Source: Polynucleobacter meluiroseus (GTDB lineage: Bacteria > Pseudomonadota > Gammaproteobacteria > Burkholderiales > Burkholderiaceae). From it: 64,000 nucleotides of DNA. Positions 45,531-55,087 of the stretch are shown in pieces; the stretch's first letter is position 1; the number at the start of each line of letters is the position of its first letter. The notes below the pieces were generated by a model, which worked only from the letters and a program-made list of their open reading frames with translations, ran no database searches and had not been told where the DNA came from. The position numbers were made by a program, and so were the translations under genes. Where the stretch lies: assembly GCA_945881875.1 (NCBI GenBank), contig CAMCVH010000001.1:62001-126000 (forward strand), read 5' to 3'.

Positions 45531-46925
45531 ATGATTGATACAGCGGTTCAAGCTTTAAAAGTACCTCCGCATTCCGTCGAGGCCGAGCAATCGGTGCTCG
45601 GCGGTTTGCTTTTGGACAACTCTGCATGGGATAGAGTGGGTGATGTACTCACAGAAAAAGATTTCTATCGACCTGATCATGGTTTGATTTACCGAGTGAT
45701 TGGTAAATTGGTGGGTGAGATCATGCCCGCTGATGTGATCACTGTTTCAGAGGCCATGAAAACTCAGGGTGGTGGTGAGACGATTGGCATTGATTATCTC
45801 AATGCCTTAGCTCAATCAACACCCAGCGCTTCTAATATTCGTGGTTACGCTGAGATCGTGCGCGATCGCAGTGTTCTGCGTCGCTTGATCCAAACTTCAG
45901 ACAATATTGCGGGCAGTGCTTTCACACCCGATGGTCGCTCTGTTCAAACAATTTTGGATACAGCTGAGGCAAGTATCTTAGCTATTGGTGAAGAGGGCCA
46001 TCGCGGTAAAACGGATTACTTCGAAATCGCACCCTTGTTAACTGATGTTGTAAAACGAATTGATGAGCTCTACCATCGTCAGGGTTCTACAGATGTGACT
46101 GGTGTTGCGACCAGCTTTATTGATTTAGATCGTCAAACTAGTGGTTTGCAAAAGGGTGATCTCGTGATTGTTGCTGGCCGTCCTTCGATGGGTAAGACCA
46201 GTTTAGCTGTCAATATTGCTGAGAACGTCGCGATTAAAGAAGGTTTACCAGTTCTTATTTTCTCAATGGAAATGGGCGCCTCTCAATTAGCATCTCGTAT
46301 CTTGGGTTCAGTCGGACGTATTGACCAGTCTCGTATGAGAACAGGTAAGTTGAATGAAGATGAATGGCCAAAGATCACTGAGGCGATTTCTCGTTTGAAT
46401 GAGGCCAACATCATGATTGATGAAACTGGCGCTCTTAGCAGTTTAGAGTTGCGCGCCAGAGCCAGAAGAATCTCACGAAAGTTTGGCACATTAGGTTTGA
46501 TTGTGATTGACTACATCCAGTTAATGAGTGGTAACTCTGGCATTAGTGGTGAGAATCGCGCTACTGAAATCTCAGAGATTTCTCGATCACTCAAATCTTT
46601 AGCAAAAGAATTACAGTGCCCTGTGATTGCTTTATCTCAGTTAAATCGTGGTTTAGAGCAAAGACCTAATAAACGTCCGGTCATGTCTGACTTGCGCGAA
46701 TCTGGCGCTATCGAACAAGATGCTGATGTGATTTTATTTATCTATCGTGATGAGGTTTATCACCCAGAGACATCGCCGGAAAAAGGTATTGCTGAGATCA
46801 TTGTGGCTAAACAACGTAACGGCCCAATTGGTACGATCAAGATGAGTTGGCAAGGCCAATTTACTAAATTTGATAACTTGGCTCACGGTCAAGTTCAATC
46901 ATCAGGCGGATACGAGCCGTTCTAA
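45531..46925 (+). CDS. dnaB: Replicative DNA helicase DnaB
   Basis: Hexameric 5'-3' helicase that unwinds DNA at the replication fork. It has 464 aa. The N-terminal domain (PHSVEAEQSVLGGLLLDN) binds primase and loader; the RecA-like motor shows Walker A GRPSMGKTS (216-224), Walker B LIVIDYIQLM and the ALSQLNRGLEQRP and DLRESGAIEQDADVI motifs. No intein is present. There is no ribosome site; a duplicated GATATCTC decamer (45513-45530) lies just before the ATG. It is convergent with the NlpC/P60 gene, with 12 bp between stops and no terminator. Confidence 0.97.
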   Translation: MIDTAVQALKVPPHSVEAEQSVLGGLLLDNSAWDRVGDVLTEKDFYRPDHGLIYRVIGKLVGEIMPADVITVSEAMKTQGGGETIGIDYLNALAQSTPSASNIRGYAEIVRDRSVLRRLIQTSDNIAGSAFTPDGRSVQTILDTAEASILAIGEEGHRGKTDYFEIAPLLTDVVKRIDELYHRQGSTDVTGVATSFIDLDRQTSGLQKGDLVIVAGRPSMGKTSLAVNIAENVAIKEGLPVLIFSMEMGASQLASRILGSVGRIDQSRMRTGKLNEDEWPKITEAISRLNEANIMIDETGALSSLELRARARRISRKFGTLGLIVIDYIQLMSGNSGISGENRATEISEISRSLKSLAKELQCPVIALSQLNRGLEQRPNKRPVMSDLRESGAIEQDADVILFIYRDEVYHPETSPEKGIAEIIVAKQRNGPIGTIKMSWQGQFTKFDNLAHGQVQSSGGYEPF

Positions 46926-46937
46926 GCTTCTTAAGTT

Positions 46938-47423
46938 TTAATTCTTGGCGATCACGCGCCTAGCTTCTGTATATCTTTCTGACCAGTAAGGCGTTGTGAT
47001 TTTTTCTAATCGCACAGTGCCTCCCTTGGATGGTGCATGAACAAATCGACCCTTGCCTACATAGATACCAACGTGTGAGTGAGAACTACCATCAGTATTA
47101 AAAAATACCAAATCTCCCGGAGCAGGCGTTTGATTACCTAAGGATTGACCAGTCTTCGCAATCTCTGCTGTTGTACGAGGTAACTTCTTATCAGCGGCAT
47201 TGTTGTAGACATAGCCAATGAGGCCGCTACAGTCAAATCCACCTTTGGGTGTATTGCCACCGTAGCGATAAGGGATGCCAACCAAGCCAATTGCTGCAAT
47301 GGATACATCCTCAAGTCCTGCTGATACTTCTTTACTGAAATCCGGTAGTGAAGACATCCTTGGAAAAATGGCACAAGCAGAAAGAATACTTAAGCTTGTG
47401 CCAATCATCAAGATGCGCTTCAT
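46938..47423 (-). CDS. NlpC/P60 family lipoprotein hydrolase
   Basis: Second NlpC/P60 cell-wall peptidase of the window, about 161 aa from the ATG at 47423; this start gives a normal lipoprotein signal peptide, MKRILMIGTSLSILSAC, with the lipobox Cys at 17. A GTG at 47474 would add 17 residues with no purpose. The domain follows with GIPYRYGGNTPKGGFDCSGL (catalytic Cys), PGDLVFFNTDGSSHSHVGIY (catalytic His) and HAPSKGGTVRLEKITTPYW. The product is an outer- or inner-membrane lipoprotein that likely cuts peptidoglycan stems. It is followed by phoH upstream on the same strand. Confidence 0.9.
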   Translation of the reverse strand: MKRILMIGTSLSILSACAIFPRMSSLPDFSKEVSAGLEDVSIAAIGLVGIPYRYGGNTPKGGFDCSGLIGYVYNNAADKKLPRTTAEIAKTGQSLGNQTPAPGDLVFFNTDGSSHSHVGIYVGKGRFVHAPSKGGTVRLEKITTPYWSERYTEARRVIAKN

Positions 47424-47489
47424 GAACTGAAGCGCTGTCAACAATGAGGGTGGGCTTGAGAGTCTTAAAATCACAGCGCCCTCACTGTT

Positions 47490-49184
47490 TTAAAGAGCCT
47501 CTGCTGCGTGATCAGCCAAACGTGAACGCTCTCCACGAGCCAATGTAACATGGCCGCTATGACGCCATCCTTTGAAGCGATCGACTACGTAGGTTAAGCC
47601 TGATGAGCCCTCGGTTAAGTATGGCGTATCAATCTGAGCGATATTGCCCAAGCAAACAATCTTAGTACCTGGACCTGCTCGGGTCACCAAGGTCTTCATT
47701 TGTTTTGGTGTTAAGTTTTGTGCTTCATCGATGATTAAGAACTTACTAACAAAAGTTCTACCACGCATGAAACTCATACTCTTTACTTTGATACGAGAGC
47801 GGATCAATTCTTGAGTAGCTGCTCGACCCCATTCGCCAGCACCATCCTCATTGCGCTGAAGTACCTCTAAGTTATCGTCAAAGGCACCCATCCAAGGTTG
47901 CATTTTTTCTTCTTCGGTGCCTGGTAGGAAACCAATATCTTCACCAACCGGTACGGTTGCACGAGTGATGATGATTTCTGTATAACGCTTGCTATCAAGC
48001 ACTTGCTCAAGAGCTGCTGCTAAAGCTAGTAAAGTTTTACCTGTACCAGCTTGCCCAAGCAAAGTAACAAAATCAACATCAGGATTCATTAATAAATTAA
48101 GAGCAAAGTTTTGCTCACGGTTGCGTGCTGTCACACTCCAAACATTATTCTTCTGATGAGAAAAATCTTTCAGAGTTTGAAGAAGCGCTGTTTTACCCTG
48201 AATTTCTCTAACTTGAGCGTAGAAGGGTGAGCCACCATCAGAATTTTCTTGGTAAACAAATTGATTCACCATCATATGAGAAACAGTCGGTCCTGTGACT
48301 CGATAGAACATCGTGCCTGATTTGGTGTCACTCCAGCTTTCCATATCTTTGCCATGCTTTGGCCAGAAATCAACTGGCAACTGAAGCACTCCGGAGTACA
48401 TCAAGTCACGGTCTTCTAAAACCTGGTCATTAAAATAATCTTCTGCAGGCAAACCAAGAGCACGGGCCTTGATACGCATATTGATATCTTTTGATACCAG
48501 TACAACTTGGCGATCTTTGCGGCTCTTTTGTAGCTCTCTAACCACTCCCAAAATCATATTGTCAGCTTTACCAGTAGGTAAACCCTCTGGAAGGCTGATG
48601 TCATTCAGTTCGATTTGGAAATAGAGGTGACCAGTTGCTTCCTTGTTACCTAGCTTATTAAGCGGAATACCATCCTCTAAAACACCCTTGGTGTTAGAGA
48701 CCAACTGATCCAAAGAGCGGCTGATCGTACGAGCATTGCGAGCGACTTCACTCATTCCTTTTTTGTGGTTATCTAACTCTTCAAGAGTCATCATCGGTAG
48801 ATACACATCGTGTTCTTCAAAACGGAAAAGAGCAGATGGGTCATGCATCAGCACATTAGTATCTAAAACAAATAAGCGGATAACACCATCATCGGGTATG
48901 TTTCTAACACGAGTGGAAGGTTTTGTAACAGTCGCTACGGAAGCCTTTTTAGGCTTCGTGTATTGCATCTTTTCAATAGCAAGATCTGCTAGAGAATAGC
49001 TGCTCAATTCATCAGTATCCATAGAGAGGTCATCGCTGACCTGAATTTCTGATATTTCTAAATCTTCAACTTCAATATCAGACTCAACCTCAACTCTTTT
49101 AGGGCGCTTTTTTAAATTGGCTTTTACTTGCTTGCTAATATCTAATTTATCGGCGGCTTGGGTTGGGATTGGTGGCAAAGGCAT
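47490..49184 (-). CDS. PhoH-family protein with N-terminal PIN domain (PhoH2/YlaK type)
   Basis: An RNA-helicase/RNase of 564 aa. After an acidic N-terminal region (about 1-95) comes a PIN-type ribonuclease domain (about 101-245) with the acidic site residues D108 in LFVLDTNVLMHD and E136 in LEELDNHKKG. It is followed by a PhoH P-loop ATPase with Walker A GQAGTGKT (377-384), Walker B LIIDEAQNL and the GSSGLTYVVDRFKG end. AGGAG precedes the ATG (minus strand). It sits just downstream of a terminator that ends the bcp transcript, so the promoter or read-through must lie within 20-50 bp. Confidence 0.92.
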   Translation of the reverse strand: MPLPPIPTQAADKLDISKQVKANLKKRPKRVEVESDIEVEDLEISEIQVSDDLSMDTDELSSYSLADLAIEKMQYTKPKKASVATVTKPSTRVRNIPDDGVIRLFVLDTNVLMHDPSALFRFEEHDVYLPMMTLEELDNHKKGMSEVARNARTISRSLDQLVSNTKGVLEDGIPLNKLGNKEATGHLYFQIELNDISLPEGLPTGKADNMILGVVRELQKSRKDRQVVLVSKDINMRIKARALGLPAEDYFNDQVLEDRDLMYSGVLQLPVDFWPKHGKDMESWSDTKSGTMFYRVTGPTVSHMMVNQFVYQENSDGGSPFYAQVREIQGKTALLQTLKDFSHQKNNVWSVTARNREQNFALNLLMNPDVDFVTLLGQAGTGKTLLALAAALEQVLDSKRYTEIIITRATVPVGEDIGFLPGTEEEKMQPWMGAFDDNLEVLQRNEDGAGEWGRAATQELIRSRIKVKSMSFMRGRTFVSKFLIIDEAQNLTPKQMKTLVTRAGPGTKIVCLGNIAQIDTPYLTEGSSGLTYVVDRFKGWRHSGHVTLARGERSRLADHAAEAL

Positions 49185-49203
49185 TCCGGAGGTCTCCTAA
49201 TAA

Positions 49204-49236
49204 AGAAAAAACCGCCTACCTAGGGTGGTGGCGGTT
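49204..49236 (-). terminator. Rho-independent terminator after bcp, directly before phoH
   Basis: On the minus strand AACCGCC pairs with GGCGGTT (49210-49216 with 49230-49236), then a T-tract (complement of 49206-49211). It lies 94 bp past the bcp stop and only 20 bp upstream of the phoH ATG. Confidence 0.8.
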
Positions 49237-49329
49237 ATCGAGGTAAGGGTGTTTTTTAACATCTGTGAGGTAAGTTATCTTAATTTGTATGACAAATCAA
49301 TCATCTTGATTATATTGGTAAAAATTAAA

Positions 49330-49794
49330 TTACAAAGATTGAGCAGCCTTTAAAACATCAGCAACGTGCCCTGGTATTTTGAGACCACGCCACTCATGTC
49401 TGAGAACTCCTTCTTCATCGATCAAAAAGGTACTTCTTTCGATACCACGGACTTGCTTGCCATACATATTCTTCATTTTTATCACGCCAAACATCTGGCA
49501 AAGAACCTCTTCTGTATCTGCAACCAATTCGAATGGCAATTCAATCTTACTTTTGAAGCTCTCATGAGACTTCAGGTTATCCCTAGAGATACCAACAATG
49601 AGCGTATTAGCTCTCGTAAAGTCATCAATCGCATCCCTAAATTCCATTGATTCAACAGTACAGCCCGGAGTCGCATCTTTGGGGTAGAAATACATCACCA
49701 CTTTACGACCTTGGCATGCGTTTGGATTAAATACCAAATTGCTCGTGGCTGGTATTTCAAAGTAAGGGATAGGTTTTCCAAGTACAGCAGTCAT
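49330..49794 (-). CDS. bcp: Peroxiredoxin, Bcp/PrxQ type
   Basis: Thiol peroxidase of 154 aa that removes hydroperoxides. The motif YFYPKDATPGCTVESMEFRD places the peroxidatic Cys at 45. Position 50, which is a resolving Cys in E. coli Bcp, is Met here, so it acts as a 1-Cys or uses another thiol such as C96-like Cys in EEVLCQMFGV. GGAG precedes the ATG. It is monocistronic with its own terminator. Confidence 0.93.
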   Translation of the reverse strand: MTAVLGKPIPYFEIPATSNLVFNPNACQGRKVVMYFYPKDATPGCTVESMEFRDAIDDFTRANTLIVGISRDNLKSHESFKSKIELPFELVADTEEVLCQMFGVIKMKNMYGKQVRGIERSTFLIDEEGVLRHEWRGLKIPGHVADVLKAAQSL

Positions 49795-49874
49795 ACAGGC
49801 TCCAAATTTCTAATTTATTCTGACTATAACTGTATTTATATCAGAGTTAGCAACGAAACTCTTTGATTTATATC

Positions 49875-50249
49875 TTACTTATCCATGATCAAGGCTGCTA
49901 GAACATTGCGTCCTTCAGCCATGAGGACGTTGTAGGTGCGACAGGCGGCCTGTAAGTCCATGGTTTCAATACCAATTTTTGCTTTTATCAGGGGTGCAAT
50001 TAACTCAGGTCTTGGAAATTGGATCTTTGAGCCACTACCAAAAATGACTAAAGCAGGCTTTTTTAAAGCAATGGCTTCAAAATCCTGAATAGTAAGGTCG
50101 TTAAAGCTTCGACATGTCCAGCTCGTAACGGGTCCCTCTGGCTGCAAAATCAGAGAGGTTTCATAGCGCGTGGCATTAATTTCGATGTAATTAGGGCCGT
50201 AAGCAGAGACTGTGTTGAGGGTGGGCTGGCGATCTGGCTGTAGTTTCAT
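49875..50249 (-). CDS. Mth938-like domain protein (DUF498/NDUFAF3 family)
   Basis: A 124-aa protein with the single-domain Mth938 fold; human NDUFAF3 (complex I assembly) belongs to the same family. Motifs are YGPNYIEINATRYETSLIL, the LVIFGSGSKIQFP stretch, IGIETMDLQAACRTYNVLMAEGR and the end NVLAALIM. No enzymatic residues are clear; in bacteria the role is unknown. It is divergent from alaA, with 80 bp containing an ATAATT-GTAA-AATTAT palindrome (50274-50289). Confidence 0.88.
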   Translation of the reverse strand: MKLQPDRQPTLNTVSAYGPNYIEINATRYETSLILQPEGPVTSWTCRSFNDLTIQDFEAIALKKPALVIFGSGSKIQFPRPELIAPLIKAKIGIETMDLQAACRTYNVLMAEGRNVLAALIMDK

Positions 50250-50329
50250 TTGGGTATCCCCTCAGGCTCTGTCATAATTGTAAAATTATAGATAAATTAA
50301 GACTTTATAGTGTTCTTATTAGATTCTGA

Positions 50330-51568
50330 GTGGCTATTGTGAAAGAAATTAAAAAATCCTCCAAGTTAAATAATGTCTGTTACGACATTCGTGGTCCAGT
50401 GCTCGAGCTCGCTCAGCAGATGGAGGAAGAGGGCCAAAAGATCATCAAGCTGAACATTGGTAACGTTGGAGTATTTGGTTTTGATCCTCCAGAAGAGATT
50501 CAGTTGGATATGATCCGCAACTTACCGAATTCTGCCGCTTATTCTGATTCAAAAGGTATCTTTTCTGCACGCAAAGCCATCATGCATTACTGCCAAGAGA
50601 AAGGCATCGATGGCGTGACCTTAGATGACATCTATACAGGTAATGGTGTATCAGAATTAATTGTCTTGGCAATGAACGCACTTCTCAACGTCGGTTATGA
50701 GGTTTTAGTTCCAGCGCCTGACTATCCACTTTGGACTGCTGCTGTGAGTTTGTCAGGCGGCACGCCTAAACATTACTTGTGTGATGAGTCAAAAGAATGG
50801 TCACCTGATATCGCTGATATCAAATCAAAGATCACTCCTCATACCAAAGCAATTGTTGTTATTAATCCTAATAATCCTACTGGGGCGCTCTACAGTAATG
50901 ATGTCCTTGAGCAAATCATCGCACTGGCTCGTGAACATGGTTTGATCATATTCGCTGATGAGATTTACGACAAAACTCTTTACGATGGTGAGAAACATAC
51001 CTCTATTGGTTCATTGTCGAAAGATGTAGTGACTGTTACTTTTAACGGGCTATCAAAAAACTATCGCTCTTGTGGTTATCGCTCGGGTTGGATGGTGATA
51101 TCTGGCGATAAGAGCCGCGCTCAAGACTACATCGAAGGCCTCAATATGCTTTCGTCCATGCGCTTGTGTGCCAACGTCCCAGGGCAATATGCCATTCAAA
51201 CGGCATTAGGTGGTTATCAGAGCATCAATGATTTGGTTGCAGAGGGTGGACGTTTACGTCGTCAACGTGACCTTGCTTGGGAATTGGTTACTCAGATACC
51301 AGGTGTTACCTGTGTCAAACCTAAATCAGCTTTATATCTTTTCCCAAAATTGGATCCGGATATGTATCCGATTATAAACGATCAAGAATTCATCGCAGAT
51401 TTCTTACGCGAAGAAAAAGTTTTATTAGTTCAGGGTAGCGGCTTTAATTGGCCAAAACCAGATCATTTCAGAATTGTTTTCTTGCCGCACGAAGATGTAT
51501 TGCGTGAGGCTATTGGTCGCTTAGCTAAATTCTTAGAGCGCTATCGTAAGAAGTTTGGCAAGAAGTAA
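50330..51568 (+). CDS. alaA: Pyridoxal phosphate-dependent aminotransferase, AlaA type
   Basis: Class I aminotransferase of 412 aa that makes alanine from pyruvate and glutamate in the AlaA family. The motif LNIGNVGVFGFDPPEEI near the start, NPNNPTGALYS, ADEIYDKTLYDG (Asp210) and the Schiff-base Lys243 in FNGLSKNYRSCGYRSGW all fit. The start is GTG at 50330; GTG 50339 is also possible. It leads hom and thrC, the usual arrangement in betaproteobacteria. Confidence 0.92.
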   Translation: MAIVKEIKKSSKLNNVCYDIRGPVLELAQQMEEEGQKIIKLNIGNVGVFGFDPPEEIQLDMIRNLPNSAAYSDSKGIFSARKAIMHYCQEKGIDGVTLDDIYTGNGVSELIVLAMNALLNVGYEVLVPAPDYPLWTAAVSLSGGTPKHYLCDESKEWSPDIADIKSKITPHTKAIVVINPNNPTGALYSNDVLEQIIALAREHGLIIFADEIYDKTLYDGEKHTSIGSLSKDVVTVTFNGLSKNYRSCGYRSGWMVISGDKSRAQDYIEGLNMLSSMRLCANVPGQYAIQTALGGYQSINDLVAEGGRLRRQRDLAWELVTQIPGVTCVKPKSALYLFPKLDPDMYPIINDQEFIADFLREEKVLLVQGSGFNWPKPDHFRIVFLPHEDVLREAIGRLAKFLERYRKKFGKK

Positions 51569-51628
51569 GTTACAAGTAATAAGCTAGAAACCTATTTATT
51601 CACATTTATTAAGTAAGAGCATTTATTC

Positions 51629-52939
51629 ATGAAACCTATTCAAGTTGGTCTATTAGGCATTGGTACTGTTGGTGGTGGAGTGTTCACTGTTTTAGAACGT
51701 AACCAAGAAGAGATCAAGCGACGTGCTGGCCGTGGTATTCAAGTCCATACAGTTGCTGATTTAGATACCAAGCGCGCGGAAGAGTTAGTCAAGGGACGCG
51801 CTAAGGTAGTCAATGATGCCAAAATAGTTGTTAATGATCCTGAGATTGATGTGGTGGTTGAGTTAATTGGTGGTTATGGCATTGCTAAAGAATTGGTGTT
51901 GGCTGCCATCAATCAAGGTAAACATGTGGTCACAGCTAATAAAGCTTTGTTAGCTGTTCACGGTAACGAAATTTTTGCAGCTGCTCAAGCTAAGGGCGTG
52001 ACCGTTAACTTTGAAGCGGCTGTAGCTGGCGGCATTCCGATCATCAAAGCTCTTCGCGAAGGTTTAACAGCTAATCGCATTGAGTGGATTGCCGGCATCA
52101 TCAATGGCACAACCAACTTTATCTTGTCAGAAATGCGAGACAAGGGTCTTGATTTTGATGTTGTTCTTAAAGAAGCGCAGCGTTTGGGTTATGCAGAGGC
52201 TGATCCAACATTTGATATCGAAGGTATGGATGCTGCTCATAAAGTAACGATCATGAGTGCGATTGCATTTGGTATTCCGATGCAATTTAATAAAGCTTAT
52301 GTTGAGGGCATCACCAAGCTTTCAGCGGTAGATATCAAATATGCTGAGCAACTTGGTTACAGAATCAAGTTGCTGGGCATCACTAAGAAAACAGATGATG
52401 GTATTGAGCTACGCGTTCACCCAACCTTGATCCCTACCAAGCGTTTGATCGCTAACGTAGAAGGCGCCATGAATGCTGTTCAAGTCATGGGTGATGCAAT
52501 TGGTACGACTTTGTATTACGGTAAGGGCGCTGGAGCAGAACCAACAGCCTCGGCGGTGATTGCTGATTTGGTGGATGTCACACGTCTTCAAACAGCGGAC
52601 CCAGATCATCGCGTACCGCATTTAGCATTCCAACCAGGTTCAGTGGTTAATACGACTGTATTGCCTATTGGTGAAATCACAACAAGCTACTATTTAAGAC
52701 TCAGAGTAGCTGATGTCGCAGGGGTGTTAGCTGACATTACTCGCATCTTGGCTGATAACGGTATTTCTATCGATGCCATGTTGCAACGTGAAGCAGATGA
52801 TGGTGAGAACCAAACTGATCTCATCATGTTGACGCATGAGACTAAAGAGAAGCGCATCTTGACTGCGATTGAAAAAATTGAGACCTTAAAAACTGTTGAG
52901 GGTTCAGTTACTAAGATTCGTTTAGAAAATCTGAGTTAA
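51629..52939 (+). CDS. hom: Homoserine dehydrogenase
   Basis: Reduces aspartate semialdehyde to homoserine for threonine and methionine. It has 436 aa: NAD(P)-binding LLGIGTVGGGVFTVLER at the start, the central catalytic domain with GIINGTTNFILSEM and AEADPTFDIEGMDAAHK, and a C-terminal ACT domain (from about 350, YYLRLRVADVAGVLADITRIL) which gives threonine feedback. It lies 60 bp after alaA and 52 bp before thrC. Confidence 0.96.
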   Translation: MKPIQVGLLGIGTVGGGVFTVLERNQEEIKRRAGRGIQVHTVADLDTKRAEELVKGRAKVVNDAKIVVNDPEIDVVVELIGGYGIAKELVLAAINQGKHVVTANKALLAVHGNEIFAAAQAKGVTVNFEAAVAGGIPIIKALREGLTANRIEWIAGIINGTTNFILSEMRDKGLDFDVVLKEAQRLGYAEADPTFDIEGMDAAHKVTIMSAIAFGIPMQFNKAYVEGITKLSAVDIKYAEQLGYRIKLLGITKKTDDGIELRVHPTLIPTKRLIANVEGAMNAVQVMGDAIGTTLYYGKGAGAEPTASAVIADLVDVTRLQTADPDHRVPHLAFQPGSVVNTTVLPIGEITTSYYLRLRVADVAGVLADITRILADNGISIDAMLQREADDGENQTDLIMLTHETKEKRILTAIEKIETLKTVEGSVTKIRLENLS

Positions 52940-52991
52940 ATCAAGAAATACAAATAACAAAAGTAATTAATAAATTCATAAAAAGAAAATC

Positions 52992-54437
52992 ATGCATTAC
53001 TTATCTACTCGCGGCCACAATGCTCAGCAAACTTTCTCAGAAATCCTATTGGGTGGTTTAGCTGCTGATGGTGGTTTGTTTTTGCCCGACCAGTATCCGC
53101 AAGTCAGTGCTGCACAACTAGATGCCTGGCGCGGCATGTCTTATGCAGATGTGGCATTTGAAGTTTTGAGTCTTTATTGTGACGACATTCCACCGGCGGA
53201 TCTTAAAGCATTAGTTAAAAAAACTTATACGGCTCAAGTCTATTCCAATGGACGCTCTGATGATCGCGCTGAAGACATCACGCCGATTCATTGGTTGGGT
53301 GATGAGGATGGTACACGTTTAGGCTTATTGAGCTTGTCTAATGGCCCGACGTTGGCATTCAAAGATATGGCCATGCAGCTTTTAGGTAATCTTTTTGAAT
53401 ACACCCTCAATAAAAGAGGGCAAGAACTCAACATCCTAGGTGCGACATCTGGAGATACCGGTGGTGCTGCTGAATATGCAATGCGTGGAAAAAAAGGCGT
53501 GCGCGTATTTATGCTTTCACCTAAGGGAAAAATGAGCGCCTTTCAAGTGGCTCAAATGTACTCTTTACAAGATGAGAATATTTTTAATATTGCCATTACT
53601 GGCGTATTTGATGATGCCCAAGACATTGTTAAAGCTGTCAGTAATGATCTTACTTTTAAAGCCCAGCAAAAAATTGGCACAGTGAACTCCATAAATTGGG
53701 CGCGTGTGGTTGCTCAGGTGATTTATTATTTCCAGGGCTATTTGTTGGCGACTAAAAATAGCACAGAGAAAGTTTCTTTCTGCGTACCATCTGGCAACTT
53801 CGGTAATGTTTGTGCAGGGCATATTGCTCGCATGATGGGATTGCCGATTGAAAAATTAGTGGTAGCAACTAATGAAAACGACGTTTTAGATGAATTCTTT
53901 AAAACGGGTGTTTATCGCGCGCGGCAATCAGCGGAAACTTTCCATACAACTAGCCCATCCATGGACATTTCTAAGGCAAGCAACTTTGAGCGCTTTGTTT
54001 ACGACTTAGTGGGTCGTGATGCAGCGCGAACAGCGCAAATGTTCAAGGATGTTGAAACTAAAGGTGGCTTCGATCTCTCTAATGATCCGGCCTACAAAAC
54101 TATTGCTCAATATGGTTTTGTATCAGGTAAGAGCACTCATTCAAACCGCTTGGATACGATCAGAGACATCCATGCTAAATACAACGTTGTGATTGATACG
54201 CACACAGCTGATGGTGTCAAAGTAGCCAGAGAAAATCTTCAAAGCAACATACCGATGTTAGTTTTAGAAACTGCCTTGCCCATTAAATTTGCCGAAACTA
54301 TTGAAGAAGCTCTAGGCCGACTCCCAGACTGCCCAGCAGCCTTCATTGGTGTTGAGGACTTGCCTCAAAGGGTTGTTGAAATGCCAGTTGATACCAATCA
54401 AGTAAAAACCTTTATTGCAACGCATACTGGCTTGTAA
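52992..54437 (+). CDS. thrC: Threonine synthase
   Basis: PLP enzyme converting O-phosphohomoserine to threonine. It has 481 aa, the long (ThrC2/E. coli-like) form: MHYLSTRGHNAQQTF at the start, Schiff-base Lys124 in LAFKDMAMQLLG, then GATSGDTGGAAEYAM and FCVPSGNFGNVCAGHIA. The kinase (thrB) that feeds it is not next to it. mobB follows 8 bp later, so the Moco genes are probably read from this transcript. Confidence 0.96.
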   Translation: MHYLSTRGHNAQQTFSEILLGGLAADGGLFLPDQYPQVSAAQLDAWRGMSYADVAFEVLSLYCDDIPPADLKALVKKTYTAQVYSNGRSDDRAEDITPIHWLGDEDGTRLGLLSLSNGPTLAFKDMAMQLLGNLFEYTLNKRGQELNILGATSGDTGGAAEYAMRGKKGVRVFMLSPKGKMSAFQVAQMYSLQDENIFNIAITGVFDDAQDIVKAVSNDLTFKAQQKIGTVNSINWARVVAQVIYYFQGYLLATKNSTEKVSFCVPSGNFGNVCAGHIARMMGLPIEKLVVATNENDVLDEFFKTGVYRARQSAETFHTTSPSMDISKASNFERFVYDLVGRDAARTAQMFKDVETKGGFDLSNDPAYKTIAQYGFVSGKSTHSNRLDTIRDIHAKYNVVIDTHTADGVKVARENLQSNIPMLVLETALPIKFAETIEEALGRLPDCPAAFIGVEDLPQRVVEMPVDTNQVKTFIATHTGL

Positions 54438-54445
54438 TCTGCTCT

Positions 54446-55069
54446 ATGAGTGGTCATAACATTAACTTAACTAATAACTCTGCCAATGATTCAGCTAATA
54501 AGAGTGGATCAAGCTCACCGTTCGCTTATCCAGTCATTGGTTTTGTGGCTTACTCAGGTACTGGTAAAACAACATTGATTGAAAAAGTTATTGCCGAGCT
54601 GACATCGCGCTCTTTGGTGATTTCAGCAATCAAACATACGCATCATCATTTTGATATTGATCGCCCAGGTAAAGATTCACATAGACATCGTGAAGCTGGC
54701 GCAAGAGAAATCCTTTTGGTTTCGGATCAGCGCTGGGTCTTGATGCACGAGTTGCATGAGTCAAAAGAACCGAGTATCCAAGAGCAAATCAGTCATCTTT
54801 CACCATGTGACCTGGTTGTGGTTGAAGGTTTTAAAGATGCTGAAATTCCTAAAATTGAATTATGGCGTGCTGAACATGAGCCTTGCGTCAGTAATCCATG
54901 CAAAGCCAATACCGATCAACATATTCAAGCAATTGCATTTCCTGGTGGCGCTAAAGCAAATCAACAACCAGCATTGAATCGTGATGTCACTGTTTTAGAT
55001 TTGGATAATCATATAGAGATCTCTGATTACATCATCAAGATCATTGGTTTATCTGCAAAACAAGCTTAA
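54446..55069 (+). CDS. mobB: Molybdopterin-guanine dinucleotide biosynthesis protein MobB
   Basis: GTP-binding adaptor that assists MobA in attaching GMP to molybdopterin. It has 207 aa. A Ser/Asn-rich start (about 1-24) precedes the P-loop YSGTGKTTLIEKV (36-48), then IKHTHHHFDIDRPGKDSHRHREAGA, which is the MobB signature, and DLVVVEGFKDAEIPKIELWR. It is followed by moeA. Confidence 0.94.
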   Translation: MSGHNINLTNNSANDSANKSGSSSPFAYPVIGFVAYSGTGKTTLIEKVIAELTSRSLVISAIKHTHHHFDIDRPGKDSHRHREAGAREILLVSDQRWVLMHELHESKEPSIQEQISHLSPCDLVVVEGFKDAEIPKIELWRAEHEPCVSNPCKANTDQHIQAIAFPGGAKANQQPALNRDVTVLDLDNHIEISDYIIKIIGLSAKQA

Positions 55070-55087
55070 TGGCATTAGACTCATATT

